This document shows positions 19,301-26,878 of a DNA stretch of 64,000 nucleotides, in pieces. The position numbers and the translations under genes were made by a program. Within the stretch, counting starts at the first letter, position 1; the number at the start of each line of letters is the position of its first letter. Origin of the DNA: Fluviicola sp. (lineage in GTDB: Bacteria > Bacteroidota > Bacteroidia > Flavobacteriales_D > Crocinitomicaceae); NCBI GenBank assembly GCA_029866325.1, contig JARWZO010000019.1:186001-250000 (forward strand), read 5' to 3'. Under the pieces are notes generated by a model. The model did not search any database and was not told where the DNA came from. It saw nothing but the letters and a program-made list of their open reading frames with translations.

Positions 19301-19402
19301 TTGTTGCCAGTATGATTGCGCTGCGGAATAAAAAGGAACAGCCGCAAGTAGAATAAGTGCGAATATGTATTTCGTCATTTTATTAAAAATTGAATGCTTC
19401 AC
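16367..19402 (-). CDS. M1 family aminopeptidase fused to an outer-membrane barrel-like domain
   Basis: 1011 residues. The signal peptide ends near FYSAAQSYW (start at 19402; the ATG at 19378 is also possible). The gluzincin site is complete: H381, E382, H385 in HEVGHNW, and E404 in WMDEGMN, the expected HExxH-18-E spacing. The upstream GGGMEYP motif (GxMEN equivalent) binds the substrate N-terminus. After the catalytic part (to about 560) and a beta-sandwich, residues about 650-1011 show repeated alternating strands with aromatic ends, and the C-terminus reads like an outer-membrane barrel (RIRFTLRMS then a short tail). A surface-anchored peptidase is inferred. There is no operon partner. Confidence 0.85.
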   Translation of the reverse strand: MKHSIFNKMTKYIFALILLAAVPFYSAAQSYWQQEVNYTISVKLDDKNHMLSGQESFVYINNSPQTLDFLYIHLWPNAYRDGKTALGKQQYAGGEQELTFGADSIKGWIDSLNFTVDGVPTFFEYDAKNPDIAKLVLTKPLVSGGKITVATPFKVKIPSGEISRMGHIGQSYQITQWYPKPAVYDKNGWNQIPYLNQGEFYSEYGSFDVSITLPKNYVVGATGDLQTQSELDFLNKKAGQSADDIKTALQQKQGRLGKTDFPASDSEWKTIRYTQTNVHDFAWFADKRFIVLKGEVELPQTKRKVTSWAMFVPHNARYWQKAIEYINDGTYYYSKWNGDYPYNNVTAVDGTISAGGGMEYPNVTVIGNASSAMELEIVIVHEVGHNWFYGILGSNERVHGWMDEGMNTLNELRYVYTKYPNNTNLSDMVLDGRFHFDHLNHYDMADFSFRAVSGLGEDQPIETHSADFTSINYGAVMYSKTGLVFTYLKQYLGDENFDKCMHAYFEKWKFKHPQPEDMRATLEKESGKDLSWLFGDLIQTTNHIDYKLTKVKTDETGTTVTVKNSGQVNGPIEVGAYQKGKLVETVWVEPTEGKSSVVFKSQADEVRVNPSGRIPEVFRDNNNWHQKGLFGKVEPLKVEGLIGDNEQGKSNVFWSPMIAANQNDRFMLGVAVHNMGIPFNRVQYLVVPMYSFGRKSVSGIADFSYTFLPKKSLKLSKFGLAVRSFKETDNEVYKGNDGYYVTASPFWFAKIGNRKEATPISQTILVQTMYRLDVFGRTQIEQVGGFAKYDFNYNRPDHEVNVGLRSDFISNVNNGDQMGRSSIEATYRFRYMRNKDSRWVELRGYAGGNWLFDFSNGANTANYSLNLSGANGSQDLFVEDYYFGRTTTQGFLSQQRLENMGGFKSTSDYGTNSQWVAAANLYAQLPFVPGIFGVFADAGVFPSSIVTDETKMAFDVGLGIRLGKVAGLYFPLYISKDMNDAYGTLNYTTRIRFTLRMSITNRGINFANLLN

Positions 19403-19719
19403 CGATGATCAAATATCAATGAAGCATTACAAAAATAGGGTTTCAAAGCGAAACAAGATGCGCGAGTGTTACAAATGGAAAACTACCGCATCAAATGCTC
19501 CAAAATAACGGATAAACCGTACTTACTTATCGCTTATTGACAGGTATTGTTCGCATTCCTGATGCAGTTGTGGTACGCACAAAATAGGAACTCGAAGCAA
19601 AACCGATTCAAATGACAATTTCTGAACCACCAATGAGGTACAATTGTGCCGGTAATAACTTAAAAAACTATGTTTCCTAATGTGTCCTATGTGGTTAATT
19701 TTTCTGCTAATTTTGAATC
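19403..19719. other. Intergenic region between divergent genes
   Basis: 317 bp between the M1 peptidase (minus) and the glycosyltransferase (plus). It holds the -7 box at 19708-19715. No gene or clear hairpin was found. Confidence 0.6.
19708..19715 (+). promoter_or_regulatory. -7 box TAATTTTG before GT9 gene
   Basis: Exact TAnnTTTG ending five bases before the GTG at 19720. The start of transcription would fall on or next to the start codon, so a leaderless mRNA is likely. This also supports GTG as the real start. Confidence 0.55.
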
Positions 19720-20688
19720 GTGCAACATTTTCTCGTAATTCAGACGGCTTTTTTGGGCGATGTAATCCTGGCAACACCTGTTGTTTCGGAATTGAAACGT
19801 TTGTATCCGGATTCAGTGATCGATGTTTTGGTGCGCAAGGGCAATGAATCCATTCTTGCAAATCATCCTGACATCCGACAAGTATTTACCTTAAACAAAA
19901 AACAAGGCAAATTTTCCGAGATCAAACGACTCGTGCGCTTGTTTCGGGCAGAACGCTATGACGAAGTGATCAACCTGCACCGCTTTGGGAGTTCTGGTAT
20001 CATTACATGGCTTTCGGGCGGAAAACAAAAAGTCGGGTTCGATAAAAATCCGTTTGCATTTAGTTATGCCATTAAGATTCGCCACGAAATCGGTAACGGA
20101 AAACATGAGGTGGAACGCAACTTGGAATTGATTTCACATCATGGTGCCGAAAAACTGGTAAAACCGCGGGTTTATCCTTCGGATGCTGATTACAAAGCTG
20201 TTGCTCATTTGGTTGAACAAGCGTTTTACACGCTGGCTCCGGCTTCTGTGTGGTTTACCAAACAATTACCCGAAGAAAAATGGGTTCAACTGGCGCAACA
20301 ACTCGCTAAAAAAGGAACGGTTTATCTTGTCGGTGGACCTGATGATAAAGACTTGTGTGAACGCATTCGCATAGCTGCCGGTTTAACGGAATCAGCCAAT
20401 CTTGCAGGACGATTATCGCTTTTAGAATCGTGCGCCTTATTTTCAAAAGCACAACGCTGTTATGTCAATGATTCCGGTCCGTTGCACATGGCTTCGGCAG
20501 TGAATGCTCCAACAACCGCTTTTTTCTGCGCTACAGTTCCGCGTTTTGGCTTCGGTCCACTTTCAGACGACAGCGAAATTCGTGAAACAACCGAAGTGCT
20601 TTCTTGCCGGCCTTGTGGCTTACACGGCGGGAAAGTGTGTCCTGAAGGGCATTTTAAGTGCGGGGAGATTGCGATTAACGAATCATAA
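19720..20688 (+). CDS. Glycosyltransferase family 9 (ADP-heptose:LPS heptosyltransferase type)
   Basis: 322 residues, GTG start. The N-terminal FLGDVILATPVVSELK is the GT9 GDxxxxTP signature. In the second half, YLVGGPDDK and YVNDSGPLHMASAVNAPTTAFF give the nucleotide-sugar binding region with the usual NDSGPxHxA motif. It is predicted to add a heptose-like sugar to the lipopolysaccharide core at the inner face of the inner membrane. It is shorter than E. coli WaaF (348). The next gene follows after 9 bp but is AT-rich and unrelated. Confidence 0.88.
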   Translation: MQHFLVIQTAFLGDVILATPVVSELKRLYPDSVIDVLVRKGNESILANHPDIRQVFTLNKKQGKFSEIKRLVRLFRAERYDEVINLHRFGSSGIITWLSGGKQKVGFDKNPFAFSYAIKIRHEIGNGKHEVERNLELISHHGAEKLVKPRVYPSDADYKAVAHLVEQAFYTLAPASVWFTKQLPEEKWVQLAQQLAKKGTVYLVGGPDDKDLCERIRIAAGLTESANLAGRLSLLESCALFSKAQRCYVNDSGPLHMASAVNAPTTAFFCATVPRFGFGPLSDDSEIRETTEVLSCRPCGLHGGKVCPEGHFKCGEIAINES

Positions 20689-20697
20689 ACTTAACAA

Positions 20698-21279
20698 ATG
20701 GAAAATATTCACCTTCATTTCCCCTACAATAGAGAGGAATTTATACAAGAGCATTTATTCCGATATCATTTAGTCACTAAATCATATAAAAAACAATGGA
20801 CTCAATTATTTATCTTAATACCAATTCTTTTCATCGCCACAACGCTTAACCATGGAAAACCTTTGCCATTTAACTTTTTTGCAATCTTGACACTTTTCTC
20901 GTTTATATTCGGTTATTGGCTCTATGCGACATCCAACATCAAGAAGAAAGGGTACAACAAAAAAGTTCTTCACTATGCTGACAAATACGACGAGTTACAA
21001 CTAGAGTGTCATTTCGAGTTTTCTGATTTAGAATTCAAATACTGGGACAACGAAAAACATTTTTACTACAAATGGCATTGTTTAACGCGCTTCTCTTATG
21101 AGGAGAATTACATAGTTTTATGGATAGAGAACAATCCACAATTTATAATTAATCGACACCAATTAAAGCCAGCAATAAAAACACAATTGGAAAAATTGCT
21201 TCATGAAAAAATTCCATTTAGTGAGTCCAAAATTTCCTCTTCAAAAAAGAAAAATTCCGACGAGCTCATCGACCAATAA
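20698..21279 (+). CDS. YcxB-like membrane protein with DELIDQ tail
   Basis: 193 residues. Two hydrophobic helices (about 40-57 and 63-81) are followed by a soluble C-terminal half resembling the YcxB C-terminal domain (strands including HFYYKWHCLTRFSYEENYIVLWI). Function unknown. The last residues, NSDELIDQ, match the ends of the four small membrane proteins at 33.9-35.3 kb, although the bodies do not look homologous. AT-rich composition sets it apart from the GT9 gene 9 bp upstream, with which it may share a transcript. Confidence 0.75.
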   Translation: MENIHLHFPYNREEFIQEHLFRYHLVTKSYKKQWTQLFILIPILFIATTLNHGKPLPFNFFAILTLFSFIFGYWLYATSNIKKKGYNKKVLHYADKYDELQLECHFEFSDLEFKYWDNEKHFYYKWHCLTRFSYEENYIVLWIENNPQFIINRHQLKPAIKTQLEKLLHEKIPFSESKISSSKKKNSDELIDQ

Positions 21280-21319
21280 CACGGTTTTGGCAACCATCAA
21301 CCCATTCCAAAATATCCAG

Positions 21320-21327
21320 TAACTTTG
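21320..21327 (+). promoter_or_regulatory. -7 box TAACTTTG, first LTA-synthase-like gene
   Basis: Exact TAnnTTTG 18 bases before the ATG at 21346. The flanking bases (AAATAT upstream, CCTCAATAA downstream) recur before the paralogue at 23353, so the promoter was duplicated with the gene. Confidence 0.6.
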
Positions 21328-21345
21328 TTCCCTCAATAACTTGTT

Positions 21346-23211
21346 ATGTTGCGACCGTTCCGTGATGCTCTTCTGCTCATTCTATTTTGGATTATTTGCT
21401 TCGACGTTCATCGGATTCTTTTTTCGATCAATCACTGGGGTAAATTTGCAAAAGTAGGATTCGTAGAATGGATAATGGCCTTTGTTTATTCATTCCGCCT
21501 GGATCTGGCAACCGCCTGCGCACTCACCGTACTTCCTTTTATTGCCCGTTTGTTTGCGCATTACAGTAATTGGAAATGGACACACCGCATTTTCCGTATT
21601 ATTCTGATGACACTGTTGGTGATTTTGGTAAGCGTGCAAGCAGGTGAAATTGTAGCTTATGGCGAATGGAACCACAAACTCACTTCGCGTGTATTCATGC
21701 ACCTTTCCAATCCGGATGAAGTAGCCAGAACCGCCAGTTACGGTATGGTGTTTTGGTTTTTATTATATGCCATTATCGAATTGGTATTTGGCTGGTGGTT
21801 GGCCAAAAAGCTGTTCAAACGGCTGAAAGTGCCACCGTATAAATTTGCTTGGAAACAACTCCTCGTTTTTCCACTTCAATTGACATTCGGATTAGCAACA
21901 CTATTTTTACTCTTACGCGGTGGCTGGCAACAAATTCCGATTAACATTGCGGCAGCTGCCTATACCGACAAACCCATTGCCAACGACCTTTCCATAAACT
22001 CCTTGTATTTCTTCGGGAAAAGTTACCTGCTTTACAATAGAAGTACGATTGACGAATACATGCCGAAAGTTGACAAACAATTGGCTGAAAAGACCGTGAA
22101 AAAATGGTACAGTTATCCAAAAAAACACGATCAGTATTTTCTTAAAAACACACGTCCGAATGTAGTAGTAATTGTATTGGAAGGCTGGTCTGCCAAGGCA
22201 ATTGGAACACTCGGTCCCAATAAAGGAGCAACTCCCAACTTTGATAACCTTTCTAAAAAAGGTGTTTTGTTTACGAATGTTTATTCCACTTCTACTACTT
22301 CCGAAATTGGCAATTCGAGTATTTTTAGTGGAAATCCCGCCGTTCCTGAAGTATCAATTTCCATGCAACCCGAAAAACACCGCAAACTTCATTCTATCAA
22401 TGAAGACATGGAATCGTGGGGATATCACACAAGTTACATCTTTAGTGGTGACTTGAAATACGGAAACATCGGTGGCTATTTTATGGATCATGGTTTTGAT
22501 GTGGTAAAAGACGAGGCAGATTTTCCTTCTAATTTAAAGAGGGGGAAACTCAATTTCTATGACCGTGATTTGTATAAATTCCTCATCAAAGAAATCAATT
22601 CGCACAAAAAACCATTCTTGCAATGCGCTTTTACCGGAAGTACACACGCGCCTTACGATCAACCAAAAGGAAAAGGAAAACGCTTTACAGGTGAAGAAGC
22701 CGATTTCATGAACTCGTTGGTTTATGCGGATGAATGTTTGGGTGAATTTATCCGGAAATGCAAAAAATACAGCTGGTACAAAAACACGCTCTTTGTGCTA
22801 GTTGCCGATCACGGACATGCTGCACCAACATCTGTTGACCCGGTTTCAAGCAAATTTTACCATATTCCGCTCTTGTTTTTCGGTGAACCCATTAAAGAAA
22901 ATTACCGCGGAAAACGCATGGATGTAGTGGGCTCACAAGCTGATATTGCCGCCACATTGATTTATCAAATGAAGGGTGATGCATCACGTTATCCTTGGAG
23001 TAAAGATTTGATGAATCCTGAAGTTCCTCAATTTGCTTTTCATACCGTTGTTAGAGGTTTTGGCTGGGTTACCCCAAAAGGAAGTTTCACTTGGTCAATG
23101 GATCTTAAATTAAAATTTGAGGACACTTTTGATCCGAAAGATTCGAAACAAGAAATCAGCAATGGAACCATGTTCCTTTCAAGTATTTATGAAGCTTACA
23201 AACGGTTGTAA
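21346..23211 (+). CDS. LTA synthase-like sulfatase-family protein, copy 1
   Basis: 621 residues. Five hydrophobic helices (about 5-25, 40-65, 80-105, 130-155, 170-195) anchor a periplasmic alkaline-phosphatase-fold domain (about 265-620). The nucleophile threonine lies in STTSEIGNSS, and the metal ligands include VVIVLEGWSA and VADHGHA. Family members move phosphoglycerol or phosphoethanolamine from lipid to glycan or protein. In a Gram-negative cell the acceptor is probably an envelope glycan; this is inferred. It is the first of a tandem pair with the gene at 23353, and the two proteins are alike over their whole length. Confidence 0.9.
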   Translation: MLRPFRDALLLILFWIICFDVHRILFSINHWGKFAKVGFVEWIMAFVYSFRLDLATACALTVLPFIARLFAHYSNWKWTHRIFRIILMTLLVILVSVQAGEIVAYGEWNHKLTSRVFMHLSNPDEVARTASYGMVFWFLLYAIIELVFGWWLAKKLFKRLKVPPYKFAWKQLLVFPLQLTFGLATLFLLLRGGWQQIPINIAAAAYTDKPIANDLSINSLYFFGKSYLLYNRSTIDEYMPKVDKQLAEKTVKKWYSYPKKHDQYFLKNTRPNVVVIVLEGWSAKAIGTLGPNKGATPNFDNLSKKGVLFTNVYSTSTTSEIGNSSIFSGNPAVPEVSISMQPEKHRKLHSINEDMESWGYHTSYIFSGDLKYGNIGGYFMDHGFDVVKDEADFPSNLKRGKLNFYDRDLYKFLIKEINSHKKPFLQCAFTGSTHAPYDQPKGKGKRFTGEEADFMNSLVYADECLGEFIRKCKKYSWYKNTLFVLVADHGHAAPTSVDPVSSKFYHIPLLFFGEPIKENYRGKRMDVVGSQADIAATLIYQMKGDASRYPWSKDLMNPEVPQFAFHTVVRGFGWVTPKGSFTWSMDLKLKFEDTFDPKDSKQEISNGTMFLSSIYEAYKRL

Positions 23212-23326
23212 TTCATGTTTGTGTAACGCATCATTGTTCACCCGGTTCATTTAGTGATCAATCAGTTGGTTTAAGTTGTCCAGCGAGCGAAATCACTGAA
23301 CAACGAACCGATTCCAAAATATGCCG

Positions 23327-23334
23327 TAACTTTG
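23327..23334 (+). promoter_or_regulatory. -7 box TAACTTTG, second LTA-synthase-like gene
   Basis: Same box and nearly the same flanks as the promoter at 21320; the ATG at 23353 is 18 bases after it. Confidence 0.6.
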
Positions 23335-23352
23335 TATCCTCAATAATTCGTT

Positions 23353-25221
23353 ATGTGGCGACCATTGCGTGATGTCCTTTTACTTATTTTATTCTGGATT
23401 ATTTGCTTCGACGTTAATCGAATTCTCTTTTCGATCAACTATTGGAGTAAATTTTCAAAAGTAGGATTCGGTGAATGGTTGCTCTCTTTCGTCTATTCAT
23501 TTCGCTTAGATTTGGCTACGGCATGCGCTTTGTCTGCTCTTCCGTTTGTAATTCGCTTAGTTGCACATTACAGCAATTGGAAATGGACACACCGCATTTT
23601 CAGAATACTACTAACAACCCTTTTAGTGATTGTAGTTTTGGTACAATCGGGAGAAATCATTGTCTATGGTGAATGGAACCATAAGCTTTCGTCGCGTGTT
23701 TTCGTTCACCTTTCCAATCCTGTTGAAGTTGTAAGAACGGCAAGCTACAGTATGACCTTTTGGTTTTTCTTTTTCGCCATTATTGAATTCGTGCTGGGTT
23801 GGTGGCTTGCTAAAAAATTCTTTAAACGGTTGACTGTTCCCACGTATCAATTCAGCTGGAAACACCTCGTTGTTTTCCCTGTGCAATTAACCGTCGGATT
23901 AGCTTCCTTCTTTCTGTTATTGCGCGGTGGTTGGCAACAAATTCCCATCAACATCGGAGCAGCCGTTTACACTGATAAACCAATTGCAAACGATCTCTCC
24001 ATTAACTCGCTTTATTTTTTCGGGAAAAGTTACCTCTTATACAAAAGAAGTAACATTGATGAATTCTTACCGAATAAAGTCGATCACCAATTGGCCGACA
24101 AAAAAGTAAAAGAGTGGTACAAGTATCCAAAAGAGCATGATCAGTATTTTCTGAAAAACAAGCGACCGAATGTCGTATTCATTGTATTGGAAGGTTGGTC
24201 GGCAGAAGCAATCGGATGTTTAGGACCAACAAAAGGTGCAACTCCCAACTTTGACCACATTGCTGAAAAGGGCTTGTTGTTTACCGATATTTACTCCGCT
24301 TCCACCACGTCTGAAATTGGTAACTCCAGTATTTTTAGTGGTGTTCCGGCCGTTCCTGAAGTTTCCATCTCTATGCAACCCGACAAAAACCGCAAACTCA
24401 ATTCCATTAATCAAGATCTGGAGTTGTGGGGCTATCATACGAGTTACATTTTTAGTGGCGATTTGAAATACGGAAACATTGATGGTTATTTGATGGACCA
24501 TGGTTTTGATGTGGTAAAAGATGAAAATGAATTCCCCTCCGATTTACCACGTGGTAAACTCAATTTCTATGATCGCGATTTGTACCGGTTTCTGATCAAA
24601 GAAATCAACTCGCACAAAAAACCATTCCTGCAATGTGCTTTTACTGGAAGTACGCACTCGCCGTATGATCAGCCAAAAGGAAAAGGAAAACACTTCAGCG
24701 GTGAACAAGCCGATTTCATGAATTCATTGGTTTACGCCGACGAATGTTTGGGAGAATTTATCCGCAAATGCAAAAAATACGATTGGTACAAAAACACCTT
24801 GTTTGTTATTGTAGCCGATCATGGACATGCTTCACCAACGTTAACCGACCCCGGTGTAGCCAAATTCTATCATATTCCACTCTTATTTTTCGGTGAACCG
24901 ATTAAGGAAAGTTACCGCGGAAAACGCATGAATGTGGTGGGTTCGCAAGCTGATATAGCTGCTACTTTGATTTATCAGATGAAAGGAGACGCATCACGCT
25001 ATCCGTGGAGTAAAGATTTGATGAATCCAAAAGTGCCTCAATTTGCTTTTTATTCCATCATCAGAGGTTACGGTTGGGTAACACCAAAAGGAAATTTTAC
25101 CTGGTCGTTTGATCAACAACGAATCACAGAAAACACATTTACTCCAGAAGATTCGAAACGCGAACTCAACAATTGCAACTGGTTTCTTTCGGCCATTTAC
25201 GAAGATTACAAACAATTATAA
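23353..25221 (+). CDS. LTA synthase-like sulfatase-family protein, copy 2
   Basis: 622 residues, tandem paralogue of the preceding gene with the same five-helix plus phosphatase-fold plan. STTSEIGNSS and VADHGHA are unchanged. Differences cluster in the helices and the last 40 residues. The one-residue insertion is near FLPNKVDHQ. The intact active site in both copies argues for two working enzymes with different acceptors or expression rather than decay. rlmN follows only three bases later, so read-through is likely. Confidence 0.9.
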   Translation: MWRPLRDVLLLILFWIICFDVNRILFSINYWSKFSKVGFGEWLLSFVYSFRLDLATACALSALPFVIRLVAHYSNWKWTHRIFRILLTTLLVIVVLVQSGEIIVYGEWNHKLSSRVFVHLSNPVEVVRTASYSMTFWFFFFAIIEFVLGWWLAKKFFKRLTVPTYQFSWKHLVVFPVQLTVGLASFFLLLRGGWQQIPINIGAAVYTDKPIANDLSINSLYFFGKSYLLYKRSNIDEFLPNKVDHQLADKKVKEWYKYPKEHDQYFLKNKRPNVVFIVLEGWSAEAIGCLGPTKGATPNFDHIAEKGLLFTDIYSASTTSEIGNSSIFSGVPAVPEVSISMQPDKNRKLNSINQDLELWGYHTSYIFSGDLKYGNIDGYLMDHGFDVVKDENEFPSDLPRGKLNFYDRDLYRFLIKEINSHKKPFLQCAFTGSTHSPYDQPKGKGKHFSGEQADFMNSLVYADECLGEFIRKCKKYDWYKNTLFVIVADHGHASPTLTDPGVAKFYHIPLLFFGEPIKESYRGKRMNVVGSQADIAATLIYQMKGDASRYPWSKDLMNPKVPQFAFYSIIRGYGWVTPKGNFTWSFDQQRITENTFTPEDSKRELNNCNWFLSAIYEDYKQL

Positions 25222-25224
25222 TTC

Positions 25225-26301
25225 ATGGCTACGCAACGCATCAATATTCGTCAGCTCAATTTAGAGGAACTCAAAGCACACATTGTAGGTTTGGGTGAAC
25301 CGGCTTTTCGCGCCAAACAAGTCTATGAATGGATTTGGAAGAAACAGGTGCACGATTTTGAGCAAATGGCCAATATCGGTAAGAGTTTACAGGAAAAACT
25401 GGCGGAAGCTTACTTTTTTGACAGCCTTACAGTTGAAGATCAGCAGGTAAGTGTGGACAAAACCATTAAGTGTGCCTTTGGAGTAGACGGACAAGCGCAG
25501 GTAATTGAAGGCGTTTTGATTCCGACTACTTCACGGATGACAGCTTGCATCTCATCGCAGGTAGGTTGTAGTTTGGCGTGTGAGTTTTGTGCCACCGGAA
25601 GGTTGAAAATGATGCGAAACCTCACAGCCGGTGAAATTGTAGATCAGGTAGTTTACCTAAAAAACCTGGCCACAAGCAACTACGACACCAACCTTTCCAA
25701 TATTGTTTACATGGGAATGGGAGAACCTTTGTTGAACTATAAAAATGTAGTTCGCAGTGCAGAAATTCTCACCGATCCCAACGGATTGGCGATGTCGCCC
25801 AAACGCATTACCGTTTCTACAGCCGGTATTGCAAAAATGATCAAAAAGCTGGGCGACGACGACGTGAAGTTCAATCTTGCCTTGTCACTTCATGCTGCCA
25901 ACGACAAGAAACGCGATCAAATCATGGATATCAACGAATCCAATAACCTGGAAGCACTTTCGGAAGCCTTGGTTTATTTCCATGAAAAAACGGGCTCTCG
26001 CGTTACGTTTGAATACATCATTTTCAAAGATTTCAACGATCAGCTCGAAGATGCCCGCGAATTGGCCGATTTTGCCAAAGCCGTGCCATGCAAGATCAAT
26101 ATTATAGAATACAATCCGATTGACGACGGCAAGTTTCAGCAAGCCAATCGCGAAAAAGTGGATGCCTTTGCAGCTTTCTTAGAAGAAAAATGCAACCTGA
26201 TTGTGAATGTGCGTCGCAGTCGAGGAAAAGACATTGATGCTGCTTGTGGGCAATTGGCGAACAAAAACAAGATGATGGATAAAAGGGTGTTGAAGGGTTA
26301 G
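25225..26301 (+). CDS. rlmN: Dual-specificity RNA methyltransferase RlmN
   Basis: 358 residues, radical SAM enzyme that makes m2A at 23S rRNA A2503 and tRNA A37. The cluster motif CSLACEFC gives C115, C119 and C122. GEIVDQV, NIVYMGMGEPLLNY and the C-terminal methyl-carrier region NVRRSRGKDIDAACGQL, whose cysteine is catalytic, are intact. Length and order match the family. It starts three bases after the second LTA-synthase-like stop. Confidence 0.95.
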   Translation: MATQRINIRQLNLEELKAHIVGLGEPAFRAKQVYEWIWKKQVHDFEQMANIGKSLQEKLAEAYFFDSLTVEDQQVSVDKTIKCAFGVDGQAQVIEGVLIPTTSRMTACISSQVGCSLACEFCATGRLKMMRNLTAGEIVDQVVYLKNLATSNYDTNLSNIVYMGMGEPLLNYKNVVRSAEILTDPNGLAMSPKRITVSTAGIAKMIKKLGDDDVKFNLALSLHAANDKKRDQIMDINESNNLEALSEALVYFHEKTGSRVTFEYIIFKDFNDQLEDARELADFAKAVPCKINIIEYNPIDDGKFQQANREKVDAFAAFLEEKCNLIVNVRRSRGKDIDAACGQLANKNKMMDKRVLKG

Positions 26302-26878
26302 TATAAAGAATATCTATTACCGAAATGCCTAATAATTTTCTCTAAAAACGCCAATTCCGTCTTAAAAAACACGTTTCCCATTAAAAAAAGTTAAAATTTA
26401 AATTATTGTAAATCAACACTTTAAATTGAACAAGCATCCTCAATCGTCGATTTAATGATGAAAATTGTTTTTTTTCTAGAAAAGTTTTCTTAAATTAATT
26501 CATATAACACTACACACTATGACTGAAAAAACAATTCTACAGCTTTTCTTGGCGGTAACTTAGCCAAAAAATCTTTTAAATTTTTGGTTTTCAACTAAAT
26601 TGAAAATCCTTATTCTTTTGACGGATAGTTTCCGTGCTGTTATTCTTATGCGTTTAAATCTGATGGTTTTTTAACGTTACCAGGATAGCTATACACAAAC
26701 GATTCGGGCATCCTGTCGGATGATCAAAGATTTCCCACTGCATGTGCTTTTACCAGGCCACCGTGGATATCTATGTCTTTGAAAATTCGAATTTCTCTAA
26801 ATCTCCGGTACCACGACCGGAATGGAAGGATCTTAAGGTCTTAAATACCTCCACGACACACTATGAAATTTTCACCCT
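26302..26878 (+). other. 577-bp leader/intergenic region with small hairpins
   Basis: No gene supported. It holds two short hairpins: CATCC-GGATG at 26709-26722 and TCCGGT-ACCGGA at 26804-26821. A 14-codon open frame at 26519-26563 has no support. The last 250 bases are GC-richer than the first 200, which hints at a structured mRNA leader for the adhesin at 26879. Confidence 0.5.

Noticed and set aside
23220-23300. Terminator after the first LTA-synthase-like gene
   Set aside because: The CGGTTC/GAACCG and AGTGAT/ATCACT pairs are interrupted and unevenly spaced, with no T-run.
26519-26563. 14-codon open frame in the adhesin leader
   Set aside because: Too short, no supporting signals, and no sign of a leader-peptide pattern.
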